Notes: a model not told the origin generated them from the letters alone. DNA of 62,773 bases from Hyphomonas sp. (GCA_013791775.1 VMTE01000001.1:1-62773), one strand, 5' to 3'; shown: positions 1 to 12,370, counted from the first letter of the stretch. Translations and numbers: made by a program.

Positions 1-310
1 CCTGATCATGAACCTCGTGATGGTGGGCCTCACGGCGACCGTGCGGGGCGGCGTGATCCATATCCGCGTGCGTGAGGAGGGCGGTGTCAAGAATGTCGTC
101 GTGACCTGCAAGGGCGACCGGGTGATCCTGAAGGAAGATGTGGCCCGGGCGCTGGCGGGCGACGAGCCGGAAAGCGGCTGGCGGCCGGAGAATATCCAGC
201 CCCTGTTCGCCAAGATGACGTGTGACAATCTCGGCGGCACCCTACACGCCAAGACCACGCCGGAAGGCATTGTTTTCATGGCCACCGGGCTGCGCCAGCA
301 GTCGGCCTGA
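1..310 (+). CDS. chpT: Histidine phosphotransferase ChpT, C-terminal part (5' end outside window)
   Basis: Reading in frame from base 2, about 102 residues are visible. They resemble the degenerate ATPase-like C-terminal domain of ChpT, which relays phosphate from the hybrid kinase CckA to CtrA and CpdR in Caulobacterales. The opening LIMNLVMVG, then RGGVIHIRV and the closing GTLHAKTTPEGIVFMATG fit the degenerate histidine-kinase fold of this family. The DHp helices with the phosphoacceptor histidine lie upstream of the window. A CheY-like receiver and cheR follow on the same strand; I recall this order from Caulobacter, which supports the call. The ATG at base 8 is internal, not the start. 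Confidence 0.72.
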   Translation, partial: LIMNLVMVGLTATVRGGVIHIRVREEGGVKNVVVTCKGDRVILKEDVARALAGDEPESGWRPENIQPLFAKMTCDNLGGTLHAKTTPEGIVFMATGLRQQSA

Positions 311-402
311 GGCCGGACGCAGACGCTTCGGTCAGGGTTTGTTAACATCTCTGAGGCACCCCTTTGGGTGTCAAACAGCTCAATCCAGCGGATTTTTGCC
401 TT

Positions 403-768
403 ATGAAGACGTGCCTCATCGTGGACGACTCCCGGGTTGTCCGAAAGGTTGCGTCCCGGATTGTCAGGGATCTCGGCTTTGTGGTCTCCGAGGCGGCCGA
501 AGGCGCCGAAGCGCTGCAGATGTGCCGCCAGGCCATGCCGGATGCGGTGATCCTGGACTGGAACATGCCGGTTATGAACGGAATCGACTTCGTGAAGGCC
601 CTGCGCCGCGAAGAGGGCGGAAAATCGCCCCGGGTCGTGTTCTGTTCGATCGAAAACGATGCCGAACACATTCAGGAAGCCCTGCGATCGGGCGCCGACG
701 AATTCATCATGAAGCCCTTCGATGCGGACATTCTGGAAAGCAAATTCGCGGAAGTCGGCCTCATCTGA
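403..768 (+). CDS. Single-domain CheY-like response regulator
   Basis: A 121-residue stand-alone receiver domain. The acidic pair D8-D9, phosphoacceptor D52 (in VILDWNMPVMNG), switch residue S82 and invariant K104 (in FIMKPF) are all present, so it should be phosphorylatable. There is no output domain. The ATG at 403 is preferred over upstream in-frame starts because MKTCLIVDDS begins exactly at the first receiver strand. It lies between chpT and cheR, so it probably acts in a chemotaxis-type or cell-cycle phosphorelay; the partner kinase is not in the window. Confidence 0.85.
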   Translation: MKTCLIVDDSRVVRKVASRIVRDLGFVVSEAAEGAEALQMCRQAMPDAVILDWNMPVMNGIDFVKALRREEGGKSPRVVFCSIENDAEHIQEALRSGADEFIMKPFDADILESKFAEVGLI

Positions 769-841
769 AGCCTTTCTTAACAATGGGCGGCCTAACGGTA
801 AGGTTTGAGGCCGTCCGAGCCTCCCGCCGGAGCAGCAGCGC

Positions 842-1681
842 ATGCAGGAAGCCGTATTCAACGCCCTCGCGGACCTGGCCCACACCACGTCCGGCCAGAT
901 CATTCCGGCGTCGAAAGCCTACCTGGTCGAAGCGCGCCTCGCCGGAATCGCCCGCCGCGAGGGCTTCGGCAGCCTCGAAGACCTCGTGCATTGCCTCGAG
1001 TCCCGGCAGAATCCCGTTTTCCGTGCCGAAATCGCGGCAGCGCTGCTGTCGCGAGATACCTGGTTCTTCCGCGAACCGGGCTCGCTGGAAACCATCATTC
1101 GCTCGCGGCTTCCGGAACGCCTGGCGGCGTCGCCCTCCGGCCGGGTCCGGATCTGGTGCGCGGGGGGAAGTACCGGGCAGGAAGCCTACTCGTTGTCGAT
1201 GCTGCTCGACGAAACGCCGGCAGGCCTTGCCGGCGCGAAAGTCGAAATCCTCTCCACCGATCTCTGCAAGGTCGCCACCGAAAAGGGGCGACAGGGCATT
1301 TTCGGCCATTACGAAGTCCAGCGCGGTCTCTCGATCCACCGGCTCCTGAAACACTTCACCCGGCTCGAATCCGGTGACTGGCAGGCCTCCGAGGCGCTGC
1401 GTTCGCGGATCAGTTTCCGCGTCCACAACCTGCTGGAGCCCGCCGGCGGGCTCGGCAAGTTCGACATCATCCTGTGCCGCAATGTTCTCACCGAGATGTC
1501 GCGCTCCGCCCGGGCGCGGGTCGCCGAGAGCCTTGCCAACCAGCTGGCCCCGGGCGGTCTGATCCTTCTCGCTCAGGGCGAGTCCCTCCACGGCCTGACC
1601 GAACGCCTCGAACCCGCCAGCGAGGTCCGCGCCGGCTGGGTCGCCGCCGGCACCGCCAACGCCAAGGTCAGCGCGGCCTGA
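842..1681 (+). CDS. cheR: CheR-type protein-glutamate O-methyltransferase
   Basis: 279 residues. CheR methylates glutamates of chemoreceptors using S-adenosylmethionine. An N-terminal helical domain (about 1-75) is followed by the methyltransferase fold: RDTWFFR at 71-77, the SAM-binding WCAGGSTGQEAYS at 105-117, and FDIILCRNVL from residue 207. The usual glycine-cysteine-serine of the SAM loop reads GGS here. It follows the CheY-like gene after 73 bp on the same strand. No chemoreceptor, CheA or CheB is visible nearby. Confidence 0.9.
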   Translation: MQEAVFNALADLAHTTSGQIIPASKAYLVEARLAGIARREGFGSLEDLVHCLESRQNPVFRAEIAAALLSRDTWFFREPGSLETIIRSRLPERLAASPSGRVRIWCAGGSTGQEAYSLSMLLDETPAGLAGAKVEILSTDLCKVATEKGRQGIFGHYEVQRGLSIHRLLKHFTRLESGDWQASEALRSRISFRVHNLLEPAGGLGKFDIILCRNVLTEMSRSARARVAESLANQLAPGGLILLAQGESLHGLTERLEPASEVRAGWVAAGTANAKVSAA

Positions 1682-1701
1682 TCCGGCGTTGACCCGCCAG
1701 G

Positions 1702-2751
1702 TTACATCGACAAGGCCACAGCCAGTGCATCGGCGGGATCGGCCGGCACGTCAGGCGTAACGCCGCGCCCTTCAATCCGTCCATTTGCCACCGAATAATA
1801 GTCCGCGATCGGCAGCGAGACCTGGAACCCACCGGGCAGGTCGAACATCTTCTGCGACAGCATCTCGCCGCTTGTTGTCTCTCCGATCAGCGTCACCCGC
1901 CCGGAGGCCTTGAGCGCGTCAGCTGCCAGTTCGGCGGCGCTGGCAGTCTGGCCGCTGATCAGCACCATGACGGGGCCGGTGTAGGGGGCCGGACGCGGTG
2001 TGAGACGGATCCGCGTAATGGCTTCGCTGGTGGCATTTGACCAGAAGTCGCGGATCGACCAGCCGGTCCAGGGTTCGACCATTTCGATGTCGGCCTGCGT
2101 CGGCGGACGCTCATGGCTCGCATTCCAGCGCTGCGCTACAAAGGCTCCGGCGTCGAGGGGCTCGGCGAGGACGTGTTCGACCAGGGGCACCATGGCGAAC
2201 GCACCGCCGCCATTGTTCCGCAGGTCGATTATCAGGCGTGAAGCGCCGTGCGCTGCGATTTCGGCATAGGCGGCATCGATCTGCTCGATCGTATCGAGCC
2301 CCATCATCGTGTTGACTGTCAGGATTGCAACGTCGTCCTGCCAAGTCAGATTAGCGCCGTTCCCGACGCGCAGTGTGTCGAGATAAGCGGCGGTTTCGGC
2401 GGCGGTGTACTTGGTCTGGTTCAGCGCAACATGCGAAAACGGGCCATCCGCCCACAGCGTCTTGAACCCGGCAATGAAGGCTTCATCGCTGTCGCTGGAC
2501 TTCGCCAGCTCTATCAAGCCGGCTTCGATTTGCTGGTAGGCGTCAGTGTCGAGCTCGCGGGGATTGTAGTGATATGCGCGCATGGCGGCGTTGATGGCGC
2601 TCGCGGTCTCCAGGTACAACGAGGGGGCAACCGAACTGAGCGATTCAGGGGCCGCCGTGGTGACAGGCTCCGCATTCGCTGCTTTGTGGGTGCAGCTGGA
2701 GGCGGCGGCGGAGAGCGAGAGGACCGCGAGCGCTAAAATCAAAAACCGCAT
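1702..2751 (-). CDS. S41 family peptidase, lipoprotein
   Basis: 349 residues. The N-terminus is a lipoprotein signal with a candidate lipidated C20 (SAAASSC), so it should be membrane-anchored in the envelope. The body has the tail-specific-protease fold: DLRNNGGGAF, then the nucleophile region SGQTASAAE with candidate serine 271. In CtpA-type enzymes the catalytic lysine follows in a GK motif; here the equivalent stretch reads TTSGE, and the nearest lysine is K301 (SQKMF). It may be closer to the tricorn/IRBP-like branch of S41, or weakly active. No PDZ domain is obvious. It converges on cheR. Confidence 0.8.
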   Translation of the reverse strand: MRFLILALAVLSLSAAASSCTHKAANAEPVTTAAPESLSSVAPSLYLETASAINAAMRAYHYNPRELDTDAYQQIEAGLIELAKSSDSDEAFIAGFKTLWADGPFSHVALNQTKYTAAETAAYLDTLRVGNGANLTWQDDVAILTVNTMMGLDTIEQIDAAYAEIAAHGASRLIIDLRNNGGGAFAMVPLVEHVLAEPLDAGAFVAQRWNASHERPPTQADIEMVEPWTGWSIRDFWSNATSEAITRIRLTPRPAPYTGPVMVLISGQTASAAELAADALKASGRVTLIGETTSGEMLSQKMFDLPGGFQVSLPIADYYSVANGRIEGRGVTPDVPADPADALAVALSM

Positions 2752-2779
2752 GGAATGAGCTTTCGTGTATCGAAATGGA

Positions 2780-2791
2780 TTTATCGATAAA
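2780..2791. promoter_or_regulatory. Perfect 12-bp AT-rich palindrome upstream of the S41 peptidase gene
   Basis: TTTATCGATAAA is a perfect palindrome 28 bp upstream of the S41 start codon, in an unusually AT-rich patch. A second half-site (TATCGA) lies at 2769-2774. Size and position suit an operator near the minus-strand promoter. The regulator is unknown. Confidence 0.4.
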
Positions 2792-2870
2792 CAATATTTT
2801 GTTGTGCTGATTGGTCAAGCGCCCCGCGACAAGGGCTGGAAAAATCACGACGGAACGCGATCGGCCCGCC

Positions 2871-2895
2871 TTGACAGCACAAAGGCTCGTAAATC
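2871..2895 (+). promoter_or_regulatory. Putative housekeeping promoter of mnmA
   Basis: TTGACAG at 2871-2877 and CGTAAATC at 2888-2895, separated by 10 bp, match the Caulobacter-type pattern (TTGACGS, N10-14, GCTANAWC) in most positions. It lies about 70 bp upstream of the mnmA start. Assigned by eye only. Confidence 0.45.
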
Positions 2896-2963
2896 CGCAT
2901 CTTCCGCGCTATATGCGCGCCTCAACCAGCTGCTCCGGGCCTTGAACCCGGTGGGAGTGAGAG

Positions 2964-4148
2964 ATGACGACGCCTGATACGACTTGGCCGCCTGGCCGCC
3001 TGAACTCGCTTGGGTTTGCCAAGCCTCCCCACAACACACGGGTTGTGGCCGCCATGTCCGGCGGCGTGGACTCCTCCGTGGTCGGCGCCATGCTCAAGGC
3101 CGAAGGCTATGACGTGATCGGCATCACGCTGCAGCTCTATGATCACGGCGCCGCCATCGAGAAGAAAGGCGCCTGCTGCGCCGGGCAGGACATTCACGAC
3201 GCGCGCAACGTGGCCGACCAGATCGGCATTCCGCACTATGTGCTGGATTACGAGAGCCGCTTCCGTGAGCAGGTGATGGAAGACTTCGCCGACACCTATC
3301 TTGCGGGCTCGACGCCGATCCCGTGTATCCGGTGCAACCAGACGGTCAAGTTCTCGGATCTCCTGCGCACCGCGAAAGATCTCGGCGCAGATTGCCTCGC
3401 CACCGGCCACTATATCCGCCGCACCGAAGGCGCGAACGGCCCGGAACTCCACCGCGCGGCAGACGCCTCGCGTGACCAGTCCTATTTCCTCTTCGCCACC
3501 ACGCGCGAGCAGCTGGACTATGTCCGCTTTCCGCTCGGCGGCCTTCCGAAGACGGAGGTTCGCGAACTCGCCGACCGCTTCAGCCTGCCGGTTGCTGCCA
3601 AGCCTGACAGCCAGGACATCTGCTTCGTACCGGAAGGCTCCTACGCAAAGGTCGTCGAAAAGCTGCGCCCCGGCTCCGGCCGGGCGGGTGAGATCATGCA
3701 TCTCGACGGACGCGTGCTCGGCGAACACGAGGGCGTCATCCACTACACCATCGGCCAGCGCCGGGGCCTCGGTGTGGCGACCGGCGATCCGCTGTTCGTG
3801 GTGAAGATCGACGCGCCGAAGCGCCGGGTGCTCGTCGGCCCGCGCGATGCGCTGCTGACGCGCGGCCTGCTGCTGGAAGAACTGAACTGGCTGGGCACCG
3901 GCTCACTGGAAGACGCGGCCCGCGCCGGGGCCCACGTACTCGTGCGTGTGCGCTCCACCCGACCGCCGGTGCCGGGCCATCTCGGATTCGAGGACGGCCA
4001 GCCGGCCGTGTTCTTCGAGACGCCGGAAGAGGGCGTCGCACGCGGCCAGGCCGCCGTGCTCTACGATCCGGACGGTGAAACCCGCATCCTCGGCGGCGGC
4101 TTCATTTCCCGCTCGCTGCCGGCGGACGAGCGCATAGCCATGGCCTGA
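2964..4148 (+). CDS. mnmA: tRNA-specific 2-thiouridylase MnmA
   Basis: 394 residues. MnmA makes the 2-thio group of s2U34 in the Glu, Gln and Lys tRNAs, using ATP to adenylate the base and persulfide sulfur. The PP-loop SGGVDSS is at 32-38. The two catalytic cysteines are C124 (RCNQTVKF) and C220 ([11 protein letters not shown]). GHYIRR and the C-terminal beta-barrel region are also recognisable. An N-terminal stretch of about 20 residues precedes the usual family start. The ATG has GGAG just upstream. The flanking genes are unrelated, so it is probably monocistronic. Confidence 0.97.
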   Translation: MTTPDTTWPPGRLNSLGFAKPPHNTRVVAAMSGGVDSSVVGAMLKAEGYDVIGITLQLYDHGAAIEKKGACCAGQDIHDARNVADQIGIPHYVLDYESRFREQVMEDFADTYLAGSTPIPCIRCNQTVKFSDLLRTAKDLGADCLATGHYIRRTEGANGPELHRAADASRDQSYFLFATTREQLDYVRFPLGGLPKTEVRELADRFSLPVAAKPDSQDICFVPEGSYAKVVEKLRPGSGRAGEIMHLDGRVLGEHEGVIHYTIGQRRGLGVATGDPLFVVKIDAPKRRVLVGPRDALLTRGLLLEELNWLGTGSLEDAARAGAHVLVRVRSTRPPVPGHLGFEDGQPAVFFETPEEGVARGQAAVLYDPDGETRILGGGFISRSLPADERIAMA

Positions 4149-4240
4149 TTTCGGGCGCGGGTGAAGGAACACCCCGGGAAATCAGTTGACGATGGGGCCG
4201 TCCGGGGTAGCGTCCACAGCGTCAACGTGGGGGGGCGGCT

Positions 4241-5074
4241 ATGGGCCTGACAGACAGATTGTCCGAGTTCCTGCTCAGGAAGGAGGAAGGCCAGCACCTG
4301 CCGGTGCTGGACATCAGCTTCGAGCCGGACCTTCCGGACCGGATTCTCGACGCCGACGAGCCGCATGCCGGCAGCGATCCCTTGTCTGAAAGTCCGGCGG
4401 CCGAGGGCCAGTGCTTTGTCATCTGCTACATGAATTCCAAAGGCGTGCAGAGCACCCGCCGCATCGTCATGCGCGCCCTGAAGCGCACGTCGGAAATGCA
4501 GATTCTGCTGGTTGCCCGCTGCGCGGAAACCCGGGAGCTGATGGGGTTCCAGGCCGACCGGATTCGCTACTGCGTGGACGTGAACGGTGAGAAGTTCGAG
4601 CCGCCCTACATCTTTCTCGCCGAGATCTTCGGCCTGGCGCCGGCGGATGCCCATTTGCTGGCTTCGGCGCGCACGGCCCGAATGGACCTCTGGCCGCCGC
4701 CTGACCCGGTTTACAACGTGCTGCGCCACCAGCTGCGCCATGAGCTGACCTTGCTGGTCGCCATGTCGGAGTGCGACGGCCACGTCTCGCAAACCGAATC
4801 GGACGCCATCCTCGCCTATGTCCGCACGCGAGCTGAAGAAATCGGACTGTCGCTGGATGCCAACCGGATGCGCCTGCTCAATGGTTTCATCCGGCGTCTT
4901 CGTCCGACGGCGGACCAGATCAGCGCCTCCATCGATGCGGCCGCGTCGCTTTCCCTGAAGGCGCAGGACGACTTGCTGATGGCGTGCAACGAGGTGATTC
5001 TGGCGGACGGCTCGGCGCACGCCGCCGAGCTCGCGCTGCTGGAGCAGATCCGGAACGATCTGTTGCAACAATGA
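4241..5074 (+). CDS. TerB-like protein with a WYL-like N-terminal domain
   Basis: 277 residues, no signal peptide. Residues about 60-120 (CFVICYMNSKGVQSTRRI, then LLVARCAETRELMGFQADRI) look like a WYL-type ligand-sensing module. Residues about 165-275 are helical with two acidic TerB/calcium-site-like stretches (SECDGHVSQTES and ILADGSAHAAE). No DNA-binding domain is present, although WYL domains usually follow one. The role is unknown; nucleotide or metal sensing is a guess from domain type. The start is fixed by the ATG at 4241 after a G-rich stretch. Confidence 0.65.
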   Translation: MGLTDRLSEFLLRKEEGQHLPVLDISFEPDLPDRILDADEPHAGSDPLSESPAAEGQCFVICYMNSKGVQSTRRIVMRALKRTSEMQILLVARCAETRELMGFQADRIRYCVDVNGEKFEPPYIFLAEIFGLAPADAHLLASARTARMDLWPPPDPVYNVLRHQLRHELTLLVAMSECDGHVSQTESDAILAYVRTRAEEIGLSLDANRMRLLNGFIRRLRPTADQISASIDAAASLSLKAQDDLLMACNEVILADGSAHAAELALLEQIRNDLLQQ

Positions 5075-5124
5075 TGTCCGCAGCGGCGTTCCGAAAGGGG
5101 AAAGCGGCGCGATAACCGGCGGGT

Positions 5125-6207
5125 CTAGCTCAACCAGTCCGGCGCCGCGACGCCGCCGCTACCGCTTTTGAATTCCGGCGCGGGATGCCTCTCGAGCAGT
5201 TTCGCCACGATCAGGTCCGCGACCCGGTCGGCTTCGCGCAATGGTTCATACGTCCACTGATCAAGCGTTCCGGTGAAGCGCCGCGCCGCGCCGCGCGCGA
5301 TCAGGCTGGCATGCAGCTTGTCGAACTTTTCGGCCTTGCCCTCCAGCGGGGCAATATGCACCGGCAGGCCGTGCCAGGCCGCTTCGGACAGCATGTTGGA
5401 ACTGTCCTCGGTCACGATGGCGGCCTTGGAAAACATCAGCCAGGCGAGATAGGGGTTCGGCCCGTCCTGCGCGCCGCCCCAGAACTGACCGCCCGTCTCG
5501 TCCGCCATCTTGCGGAACTGCACGGCAATGCTGACCGGCGTGCGGCGCGATGTGGTGATTCGCAGGCGCCAGCCCTGCGCGGCCAGCGCGCGCAGCTGGC
5601 CCTCAAGGCGCGCTGCGGCGGCGGGCGTGAACGTGTGGACCTTCGAATTGCCGCCGAGAATGACCACCACGCTGCGGCTGGTATCGTCCGCCAGCGGCGC
5701 GAAGGCCTGCCCGGCTTCTTCCAGCAGGTCGGGCCCGAAATAGGCGGGCGATCCCACGGTCGTCACAACGTTTGCGCCGGTAAGCCCATCATGCTCGGGC
5801 ACGACCAGCAGGTCGAAGTTTGACGCGTCGATATGGGGATCGAGGATCTGTACGGTGAAGGTCTTGCCGTCAGATCGTTCACGGACGAGTTTGGTGAACG
5901 CCGCCGAGCGGCGCCCGGCCGCGATCCACAAGGTCGGCCAGGGCGGCGCCAGTCCGGCGCGCTGGCTGGCGGGCAGGGACAGCAGCGGCATTGGCCATGC
6001 GTCAGCCGGCAGCCAGGTCCACGGTGCGCGCGGCGTCAGCACCAGCGGCGCCGGACGGTGCGCCGCGCCGGCGATGTGCGCGATCTGCATCCAGCGGCCG
6101 GGATCGCCGAGCGCATGGACCAGGGCGCGCACCTGCGACGCATTACCGGCGCGGCCGTCCGAGACCGCCCAGATGGAAGGCCCCAGCGTCGTCACGGGCG
6201 ACCCCAT
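5125..6207 (-). CDS. ELM1/DUF1022-family protein, GT-B-like fold
   Basis: 360 residues. It belongs to the family annotated as mitochondrial fission ELM1 in plants; in bacteria it is usually near envelope genes and its biochemistry is not settled. Typical features: IWAVSDGRAGN near the N-terminus, VVVILGGNSKVH in the middle and VTEDSSNMLSEAAWHGLPV near the C-terminus, like a GT-B glycosyltransferase nucleotide site. The ATG at 6207 is chosen over an upstream in-frame start inside greA. AAGGAA overlaps the greA stop and sits correctly for this ATG. The 10-bp gap suggests cotranscription with greA. Confidence 0.82.
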   Translation of the reverse strand: MGSPVTTLGPSIWAVSDGRAGNASQVRALVHALGDPGRWMQIAHIAGAAHRPAPLVLTPRAPWTWLPADAWPMPLLSLPASQRAGLAPPWPTLWIAAGRRSAAFTKLVRERSDGKTFTVQILDPHIDASNFDLLVVPEHDGLTGANVVTTVGSPAYFGPDLLEEAGQAFAPLADDTSRSVVVILGGNSKVHTFTPAAAARLEGQLRALAAQGWRLRITTSRRTPVSIAVQFRKMADETGGQFWGGAQDGPNPYLAWLMFSKAAIVTEDSSNMLSEAAWHGLPVHIAPLEGKAEKFDKLHASLIARGAARRFTGTLDQWTYEPLREADRVADLIVAKLLERHPAPEFKSGSGGVAAPDWLS

Positions 6208-6217
6208 GGGCGATTCC

Positions 6218-6691
6218 TTACTTGTAAACGACTTTCGCGACTTCATAGGCGCGCGCGCCCGAAGGGGCTGCGACCTCGGCCTCGTCACCTTCTTCCTTGC
6301 CGATCATGGCGCGGGCGAGGGGCGAGGTGATCGAGATCTTGCCCTCTTTCACGTCCGCTTCGTCTTCGCCCACGATCTTGTAGGTGAACTTCTCTTCCGA
6401 ATCGGCGTCGATGATCGTCACGGTTGCCCCGAAGCGGATCTTCTTGCCGCCGAGCTTGCTGACATCAATGATATCGGCGCGCGCCAGCTTGTCGTCGAGC
6501 TCGCTGATGCGGCCCTCGATGAAGCTCTGCTTCTCCTTGGCGGCGTGATACTCGGCGTTCTCTGACAGGTCGCCATGCGAGCGCGCCTCGGAAATGGCCG
6601 CAATGATGCTCGGCCGCTCCACGGACTTCAGCACCTTGAGTTCAGCCTGAAGGGCAGCGTGGCCTTCGGCAGTCATCGGAATGCGTTCCAT
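6218..6691 (-). CDS. greA: Transcription elongation factor GreA
   Basis: 157 residues, the usual GreA length. GreA enters the RNA polymerase secondary channel and stimulates cleavage of backtracked transcripts. The N-terminal coiled coil (about 1-75) carries acidic residues near its tip in the segment [20 protein letters not shown], and the C-terminal FKBP-like domain ends in [16 protein letters not shown] precedes the ATG. It lies between carB and the ELM1-like gene on the minus strand. Confidence 0.96.
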   Translation of the reverse strand: MERIPMTAEGHAALQAELKVLKSVERPSIIAAISEARSHGDLSENAEYHAAKEKQSFIEGRISELDDKLARADIIDVSKLGGKKIRFGATVTIIDADSEEKFTYKIVGEDEADVKEGKISITSPLARAMIGKEEGDEAEVAAPSGARAYEVAKVVYK

Positions 6692-6762
6692 CGTGAGTTT
6701 CCCTCATCTTGCGCGGCTTAAAAGCGTGGTTTCAAAAAACAAGCGCGTCAAGTGGGCCCAGC

Positions 6763-10041
<3,279 letters not shown>

Positions 10042-10195
10042 GGGGGACTCTCCTGAGGCGGCGGGCAAACGGCTGCCCTATAGCGGGGAGTCGGGGCAGG
10101 GGGCAAGGACTGGCCTGCCGCGAATCCCATGGATTGCGCCAGCGAATCCTGCTGCGGATTGCGCCGTAACTTCCTCCAGCACAAGGATTCCTTGC

Positions 10196-10660
10196 ATGAA
10201 CCGTTTGGTCTTGACCGCTCTCACCGCTTTGCCTGCCCTCGCGCTGGGCGGGTGCATTTCGATGGGCGCCGAAAAGGAACTGCCGGCGCCGGCGCCGGTC
10301 GAAGTCACCACGGTCGAGATCATCAAGGAAATCCGCGTCGAAACGACGCCGAACCTGTTCATCCTCTACACGCTGAAAGACGGCGTGACGCCGGAGCAGT
10401 TCGAGGACTGGGTGCGCACCACCGACCAGCCGTCGATGCGCTCGCTCGCCCGCGTCCAGTCCTTCCGCACCTACCGCGCCGAACGGATGCTGATGGGCGA
10501 GGACAAGCCGGGCGTCGCTTACATCGAGGCGTTCGCGATCCCGGACCTCGATGGGTTCGTGGCCGAGGACATGGCCGGCGAAACCGTGCAGACCGTGATG
10601 GGCGCCTTCATGGGCCTGGCCGAAGCGCCCCAGTTCATCGTCGTCTCGGAAGTGCAGTAG
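10196..10660 (+). CDS. REDY-like (HapK family) lipoprotein
   Basis: 154 residues. A lipoprotein signal ends at C20 (LALGGC), followed by a short acidic/proline linker and a ferredoxin-like alpha/beta domain. FILYTLKDGVTPEQFEDWVR, SFRTYRAERML and the AEDMAGETVQTVMGAFMG stretch match the REDY/HapK-type fold, whose founder is in prodigiosin-like synthesis. No pigment genes are nearby, so that function is not implied. A lipid-anchored version is unusual as far as I know. Divergent from carB. Confidence 0.65.
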   Translation: MNRLVLTALTALPALALGGCISMGAEKELPAPAPVEVTTVEIIKEIRVETTPNLFILYTLKDGVTPEQFEDWVRTTDQPSMRSLARVQSFRTYRAERMLMGEDKPGVAYIEAFAIPDLDGFVAEDMAGETVQTVMGAFMGLAEAPQFIVVSEVQ

Positions 10661-10762
10661 GGCCTGGCGCGGCCCGGTGAAAATCAGGCCCGGTATCCGG
10701 CGGCACCGCGATCAGCGAGGCGGCCGGATCTCGGAGCCGATTCAGGCCATCAGACCTATGAC

Positions 10763-12370
10763 CTAGCGGATCAGGCGCGCTTCGCGGGCCGGCGCGATGG
10801 TCATCGGCACATCGGTCCGGCTGGGGTCGAAGTGGATCTTCAACGCGCCCTGATCGGTCATCTCGACATGGCTCGCCACCAGCTGCAGGAGCGGCGAAGC
10901 CTGGTCGGCTGAGCCATCGCCGGTGATCGAGAATTTCTGCCGGGGCAGGTAGATCGTGCCGATCATCGACACCTTGCCCGACCCCGTCAGGCGGGAGCGC
11001 TCCGTCTTCTTGCCGGTCAGCTTCGCATTGCGGTTTTCGGCTATGGTGAAGCCGGCCGTCTCGCCCTCGCTGGGGGCGGTCAGCGTAACCCGGGCCTGGT
11101 CGAGCACCGAGAAGGTTGCCTTGTCGCCGTGCAGGATGATGGTGACGCCGTCGCCCGACAGCGTCGCACAACGCCGCACGAGCAGCGGCGCGCCGACGAT
11201 ATGGTAGATGCCGGGCTTCAGGCGCACATGCCCGGCGCTGATGTCGAGCCCGGCATAGGTGCCGGGCGACAGCGTCAGGGTCGGCGAGGTCGAATAGGTA
11301 TCAAACGCGAAGGCACTGCCGGGCACGTTATCGACGAGGCCGAGGATCTGCGCGACTTCGAGGACGTGCAAACCCTTGGCGGCGCCCTTGTTGAAATAGC
11401 CCTGCTTGTCGAGCGACGAGGGCGAGAACGGGCCGCCGATGACGAGGGCCAGCGCATTGACTTTCGCCAAAAGGAGTGCGGCCGTCGCATCCGGAAGCGG
11501 CTCGCCGCTGGCCAGGGCCTTCTTGAGCTCGCTGGTCGTTGCCTTCGCCGCCGGCAGGTCGAGCAGCTTGACCAGCTGCACAGCCAGTGCGGACGGGTTG
11601 GGGGACTTGTTCTTGTGGCCCGACGGAAATGGACTCCACAGTATCTTGCCCGGCGACGGGGCGGTCCAGGACGCGAGCGGATCGGGGATCGGGTCGCAGT
11701 TCTCGGCTGGGCGCGGCGTCACGCTGGCGGACGCGATATAAGCGTTGCCGGCGGCGCAGAAATACTTGGTCGATGCCGTGCCGCCCTTGAACTCCATCGA
11801 CCGCGAGCCGGTCGTGTTCGACCAGACGATGCAGTTCTCGGCCGAAAGTTGGGAGGTTCCCGATGTGCTGAGGCCGGACGAAGAGGGATTCAGGCCGAGG
11901 ATGCAGAGCGGGAAGCCCCAGGTTGCGGACGCCGCCGCCGTGCGTTCGATGTTGATCGAGGCGTTGCGTCCGGCCAGTTGCGCTGCCGGGTTCACCGGCG
12001 TGAATTTCAGCTTCACCTCGATGACCGTCTGCTGGCCATAGGCGTCTTCGGTGACGGCGCCGACATCGAGTTTGGCAATCGCATAGGTCGTATTGGCGCG
12101 GGCCGAGGATTCCGCAGCCAGTTTTGCCGCCATCAGCCGGTCGGCCGCTTTCGGGGAAGCGGTGTTGAGAAAGGCCGTGGCGCCCGACAGGGCGGACTCA
12201 TCGGCGGAAATCTGGAGATTGGTGGCCGCCCGGCTGTCAAAGCTCAGGGCAATCGTCGCGCCGGCTAGGCAAAGGATCACAAGCAGCCCGATGGCGAAGA
12301 TCGGCATGACCGACCCGCGTTCGTCATCCGGTTGAAATACCGGTGTCACTTTATTCAGTTTGATGTCCAT
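10763..12370 (-). CDS. TadG-like pilus-assembly protein
   Basis: 535 residues. Residues about 18-45 hold a TadE/TadG-type N-terminal segment (ERGSVMPIFAIGLLVILCLA) with one membrane helix, followed by a secreted domain. The C-terminal part (about 380-535) is rich in short beta repeats (GTYAGLDISAGHVRLKPGIYH) like a beta-helix. Such proteins usually accompany Flp/Tad pili, but no tadA, tadB, tadC or flp is in the window. The ATG at 12370 is preferred over an upstream TTG at 12436 because it leaves a short positively charged leader; neither has a strong ribosome site. Confidence 0.7.
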   Translation of the reverse strand: MDIKLNKVTPVFQPDDERGSVMPIFAIGLLVILCLAGATIALSFDSRAATNLQISADESALSGATAFLNTASPKAADRLMAAKLAAESSARANTTYAIAKLDVGAVTEDAYGQQTVIEVKLKFTPVNPAAQLAGRNASINIERTAAASATWGFPLCILGLNPSSSGLSTSGTSQLSAENCIVWSNTTGSRSMEFKGGTASTKYFCAAGNAYIASASVTPRPAENCDPIPDPLASWTAPSPGKILWSPFPSGHKNKSPNPSALAVQLVKLLDLPAAKATTSELKKALASGEPLPDATAALLLAKVNALALVIGGPFSPSSLDKQGYFNKGAAKGLHVLEVAQILGLVDNVPGSAFAFDTYSTSPTLTLSPGTYAGLDISAGHVRLKPGIYHIVGAPLLVRRCATLSGDGVTIILHGDKATFSVLDQARVTLTAPSEGETAGFTIAENRNAKLTGKKTERSRLTGSGKVSMIGTIYLPRQKFSITGDGSADQASPLLQLVASHVEMTDQGALKIHFDPSRTDVPMTIAPAREARLIR

